A DNA stretch of 64,000 bases from a cyanobacterium endosymbiont of Rhopalodia gibberula (lineage in GTDB: Bacteria > Cyanobacteriota > Cyanobacteriia > Cyanobacteriales > Microcystaceae), in the NCBI RefSeq assembly GCF_003574135.1, contig NZ_AP018341.1, positions 186,001 through 250,000 on the forward strand. Direction: 5' to 3'. Shown one piece after another: positions 60,389 through 64,000 of this stretch. The notes under the pieces were generated by a model. It was given only the letters and a program-made list of their open reading frames with translations, ran no database searches and was not told the DNA's origin. The position numbers were made by a program, and so were the translations under genes. Position 1 is the first letter of the stretch. Every line of letters starts with the position of its first letter.

Positions 60389-62098
60389 TTTTTTCCAAAA
60401 CCTTTAAGACAGGGGTTTCTTACTTTTAGTATTCCTCATTTTACAACAAAAATTCACATATTGACTATGATAACAAGTGCTTGTAATAAATATTGTTCAT
60501 TAACTACTGAGTAGGTAATATTAAATGAATATAGAGTAGGAAAGCAGTTAAGAAATCGCAATTACTAAATAGCAAATTGCCTACAAATTTAGTTAACAGA
60601 ATTGGATGAGCAAGCACTACCAAGGTTAGCTTGCAATCAAAAAATTTTCTTTAGAATAAGAATAAAAACATAAGTTTTATGTTCAAACCCAAAAATGGCA
60701 AGTTAAAGATATTGCCAATTAAATGGAACTGTAACAGAATATAATTAGAAAAAATCTAGATAAATTTTGTTATAAAGAAAGGTACTGTAGTTTTACATGA
60801 TGAGTAAAAGATAAATAAATTGGAGTATAAAAAAATTTTAAATATTTAAAATTATTCTTATAAAAAGAAAAAGAAATTATTATAGTAGATTATTATCTAA
60901 TAACTTAAAAAGAGAAAAATAAAATTAATTTCCGAAAAATATTTGATTATATTTAAAAGAATAGACACAGCAATCATCGAAAATAATCGCAGTTATGACA
61001 ATAATGTAAAATTTACCACTAAAATACCAAGTAAATATTTTATATCTAAAAAATTAGATATTTTGTAAGTTTATAAATTATCCTTCTAGTTAACTTATTT
61101 TTATTTTTAACACTCCTGCTATTTTCTCTAAAAGTAGGCTGTTAAATCGAAATTATTACCTGAATTAAAATTTTTTTGTATAAAAAATAATCTTTTTGAT
61201 ATACATTAGCTGATTTTAATAGTCTTAATACTCAGTCTTAGGTTTTTTAAAAAATTATTAAAAATTTCTTTTTTAATAAAACTGGGTATATAAAATATAA
61301 ACATTTTATATACCCAGTTTTATTTTTTACAAATTATTTATCTTCTAATTTAAAGTTTTTAATTAAGTATCAATTTATTGTTTTAAACTTTTCAATTCTG
61401 ATTAAAAATTCTTGTCCTTATTCTATAATTATTTTACTATTATTTTTAGAATTGTTATCTTTATAATGCTTATGATCACTTCTCTATCTAAATAGACTTA
61501 CATTAGAAAATAACTTTTTTATATTTCAATAATAGCAATTTTATTGATTATAAATTATTTCAATTTCTAAAATTTTTTAGTATAAATTTTTAACTTATTA
61601 TTTGAATATTGTTTTTATTTCTTGTTCACTTACTCCATTTATTATGGACATAATTTAAATTTAACTATTAAAGATATCTTTAATAATTTTTATTTTAAAT
61701 TTTCCCTAAAAAGTTATTTTTTAATAGTAATTTAATTTTAAATTTGCTTTCATATTAATTAAATCTATGATAACAAACTCTCTTGAGATAGATGGTTTCT
61801 TCTACTCAAGGCAAATCTCTTATAGTTAATTCATCATTCAGGCAAAATTTTCCAGTGCTTGATCAATTACAAATATAAGTTAATGTTTAGTATATTTTTA
61901 AGAACAATCAAGCTATTAATCAATAACAATAAATTTTTTAAATTAAATTAAACCAAACTTAATTTAAAAAATTTACTTGCTATACATAGTAATTATAGCT
62001 TTTAACAAGCCCATTAATAATATTAATGTGTCTTTATATATTAAATTATTACATAATTAGTTTATCAAAACTAAGATCTGTTTAAGCTATTTGAAAAT
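60389..62098. other. 1.7-kb AT-rich desert
   Basis: No intact or readable broken gene. The only structure is the long inverted repeat at 61275-61324. Confidence 0.55.
61275..61324. repeat. perfect 22-bp inverted repeat, orphan terminator-like hairpin
   Basis: Left arm 61275-61296 starts AATAAAACTGGGTATATAAA and is the exact reverse complement of 61303-61324; the loop is ATAAAC. The plus-strand side runs into TATTTTTTAC. The nearest genes are about 0.8-0.9 kb away. Confidence 0.8.
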
Positions 62099-62695
62099 TT
62101 ATTTGTCTTTAATAAAGACATTTCCTTGACGTAAGATAATCCACCCTTTTTTTGTCCATTTTGCAACAGTTGAGGGAATTCCACTTACATATTTTTCTTC
62201 AGAAGTTAAGTCACTATCATCTAGGGTATAAACATCAAGAAAAGTTGCCGCAATCGCTCTCATAGTTTCTAATGGAGGATGTCCTGATAAATTAGAACTA
62301 GTAGTAGCTAAACATCCTGTTTTTGCTAAGATTGCTTGGGCAATTTTATGGTTGGGAATACGAAGACCAATAGTACCTGAATTAGTAGGATTTATTGTTG
62401 TTGGAACCAGGGGCGAAGCAGGTAAAACTAACGTTAATGCTCCAGGCCAATAACGTTGAGCTGTTTGTTGCCAAATATCCAATTCTTGAAGAGTTCCTTT
62501 AACGTATTGCCAAAGATCTTCAGGATATGCTCCCATTAAAATTAAGGGTTTGTCGGGAGAGCGTTTTTTAAGAGAAAATATCAGGAAAGCACTTTTAGGT
62601 AAGACCCCCAGAGCAGGAACAGTATCTGTAGGAAAACTTACCACTTGACCAGTTTTTGCGACTTTAATTAATTGAGATTGACAAACTTTAGGCAT
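62099..62695 (-). CDS. tsaC: threonylcarbamoyl-AMP synthase (Sua5/YciO/YrdC family)
   Basis: Makes threonylcarbamoyl-AMP for the t6A modification at position 37 of ANN-decoding tRNAs. The 198-residue protein shows the nucleotide-binding KTGQVVSFPTDTVPALG near residues 12-28, SLKKRSPDKPLILMG near 41-55, WPGALTLVLPA, GTIGLRIPNHK and TTSSNLSGHPP near 130-140. The N-terminal KxR-type residues are present. ATG 62695. Family members sometimes lack the activity, so tsaC is the likely but not certain name. Confidence 0.85.
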   Translation of the reverse strand: MPKVCQSQLIKVAKTGQVVSFPTDTVPALGVLPKSAFLIFSLKKRSPDKPLILMGAYPEDLWQYVKGTLQELDIWQQTAQRYWPGALTLVLPASPLVPTTINPTNSGTIGLRIPNHKIAQAILAKTGCLATTSSNLSGHPPLETMRAIAATFLDVYTLDDSDLTSEEKYVSGIPSTVAKWTKKGWIILRQGNVFIKDK

Positions 62696-62735
62696 TTTTT
62701 TTAAAAGTAATTACTATAAATTTGTTTAAATTCTT

Positions 62736-62993
62736 TTAAAGAACTCCCCTATTAAGTAGAATTGCTCTATGTAAAATAGTCCTTGTTAACTTTACCATAA
62801 CGTAATTTTTTATTTCTGCTTTTAAACCTAGTAAATTTACTCCTAATAAATCTATCCTAATTAAATTAACTTGTTTTAAATTTACTTTACGTAAAAAAAT
62901 ATCATTTAAGTCTACGTAGTTTAAATTGGCATGGATTAATTTATGTCTTAATAAATCCTTTTTTTTTATATCAACACCTTGTAAATTAACCAT
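62736..62993 (-). CDS. short, degenerate pentapeptide-repeat protein
   Basis: An 85-residue frame begins at ATG 62993 with VNLQGVDIKKKDLL and holds A(N/D)LxX-like repeats: HANLNYVDLNDIFLRKVNLK, QVNLIRIDLLGVNLLGLK. Beyond that the pattern is lost. Pentapeptide proteins fold as right-handed beta-helices and are numerous in cyanobacteria. Here the repeat spacing is irregular and the Leu/Phe at the centre is often replaced, so I think it is a truncated or decaying gene. It lies 40 bp upstream of tsaC on the same strand. Confidence 0.5.
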   Translation of the reverse strand: MVNLQGVDIKKKDLLRHKLIHANLNYVDLNDIFLRKVNLKQVNLIRIDLLGVNLLGLKAEIKNYVMVKLTRTILHRAILLNRGVL

Positions 62994-64000
62994 TATTAAG
63001 TCACGATAATAGAAGTATTGAAAGAACTAAAGTAAAGTACAATAATGTGCTGCTGTAATTTTCATGACTATGAACATAGGAGTTTTGTGGATAATAATTA
63101 TGGGGATGAGTATAAGGTTTTTTTTACTTTACGATAGTAAAATTAGCATGTTTAGAAAAATGTCTATCAAATTGACGAGACTTATGCTGCTTAAAAGCGT
63201 AATTAGATTCTCGGAGTCCAGCTACTGTTCTAGCCATTAACTGTTTATTATTTTTCCGAAGGAAAATACCAAATAAATGCTAAATCTTGATAAAACTGGT
63301 TAATCCTGTTAAAGGATACACTTCTTTGTAATCTCAACACTCTGTAAGAGTATTCTACTCATTTCATTAATACATAAAGAAACTAATTAAATAATAACAC
63401 CAGTTTACAGAACTATCATAGTGGATTAGGTATTGACTTAAAATAATCAATGAACTAGCTGCATCAATTAGGATAAATCCTAATTGATAGGAAATGAGAA
63501 TTAAAATACGAAAAAAAAATTAAGTCTGTATTCAGACAGTGAGGAAATGGGGATTAAAGATGAATAAATTAGTTTCTCTATGAATAACTAATCAGAAAAA
63601 CTAACTTAATTTGTTGATAATTTATCTTTGATTTCTTTTTGTTTGAAAGTTAACGTCCAATTGTTAGTGATTATAAAGAATAAAAATACCAATCGAAAGC
63701 CAGATATTAACTAAACAACCTTGATATTAAAATAGTTTATAGATAAAAAATGTAGAAGACAATATAGTATATGACCTATCGAACTATTGATAATATAACA
63801 AAGTTAATTTAGTAAGAAATAAAACTCATATGAGTATATCTAAAAAGTGGAACTATACTCAAAAAAACTGATATAAATAATTCTTACTTTATTAAAAGAG
63901 GAAAGTAGACTGACTATTAATATTGTCAAAAAAACTGAAAGTTAAAATATATTCTTTATTTCCTTCTCTTTAAAGATTCGTTTTACATGAAATATCTAAA
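62994..64000. other. AT-rich right end of the window
   Basis: No confident gene. A 37-codon minus-strand frame at 63124-63237 is listed separately. The rest is AT-rich with stops in all frames. Confidence 0.5.
63124..63237 (-). CDS. possible 37-aa basic small protein
   Basis: Starts at ATG 63237 and reads MARTVAGLRESNYAFKQHKS then RQFDRHFSKHANFTIVK to TAA 63124-63126. It is basic and rich in His/Phe with regular spacing, and its G+C content is above its surroundings. There is no good Shine-Dalgarno within ten bases. It may be a real small protein or the head of a lost gene. Not recognised. Confidence 0.35.
   Translation of the reverse strand: MARTVAGLRESNYAFKQHKSRQFDRHFSKHANFTIVK

Overview
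The window looks like a piece of the chromosome of a cyanobacterium whose genome is shrinking inside a host. The cyanobacterial identity is direct: cytochrome f (petA) with the Rieske protein (petC), a long-chain acyl-ACP reductase, a cyanobacterial RNA polymerase omega subunit, DUF1818, CRR7, DUF3747-SLH and the cyanobacterial radical-SAM/DUF512 family are all present. The DNA is AT-rich, only about 60% of it is coding, and long stretches (2911-4094, 20541-22347, 35480-39399, 48569-50602, 60389-62098) hold no intact gene. Several hold readable corpses of genes. This fits the diazotrophic endosymbionts of rhopalodiacean diatoms (spheroid bodies) better than the denser UCYN-A genomes, but that assignment is inference; no nitrogenase or photosystem gene lies in the window.

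Layout. 1-6300: leuB, a small unknown gene, a GH13 alpha-glucosidase, a possible divergent Cys-rich small gene and a broken membrane-peptide gene. 6308-11594: ktrA/ktrB potassium uptake, a SpoIID/LytB wall protein and an SGNH hydrolase. 11764-13093: rpoZ, an exported unknown and DUF1818, followed by an IS630-like transposase scrap. 13678-20483: a ubiquitin-like sulfur carrier beside thrC, an LpxB-like protein, APS kinase and transketolase. 20484-27112: a graveyard with tRNA-Asn(GUU), a full-length sdhA killed by two in-frame stops, one intact GT2-GtrA glycosyltransferase and a decayed Wzx flippase gene. 27897-35479: DUF255 thioredoxin-fold protein, SLH protein, glgC, a shortened PBP4-type DD-peptidase and acyl-ACP reductase. 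35480-43254: desert, murJ, a small basic protein, a dead RRM RNA-binding protein gene and a membrane protein. 43312-48568: CRR7, a collagen-like protein and a SNF2 ATPase. 50603-60388: DUF389, ahcY, ExoD, radical SAM/DUF512, petC-petA, amidase, NlpC/P60 and GNAT. 62099-64000: TsaC-type protein and pentapeptide-repeat remnants.

How the genes fit together. Amino-acid (leuB, thrC), sulfur (apsK), methyl-cycle (ahcY), glycogen (glgC), pentose-phosphate (tkt) and cytochrome b6f genes are intact. The TCA/respiratory gene sdhA, an exopolysaccharide flippase and an RNA-binding protein are broken. Several in-frame stops, including both in sdhA, sit where glutamine codons fit, as expected from C-to-T drift.

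I found no CRISPR array, phage, defence island or obviously new multi-gene system. The most unusual signals are the legible pseudogenes and a set of long, perfect inverted repeats in otherwise decaying DNA, one of them inside a dead coding region and one a 48-bp gapless palindrome. Two small genes (4095-4235 and 41234-41392) also deserve attention.
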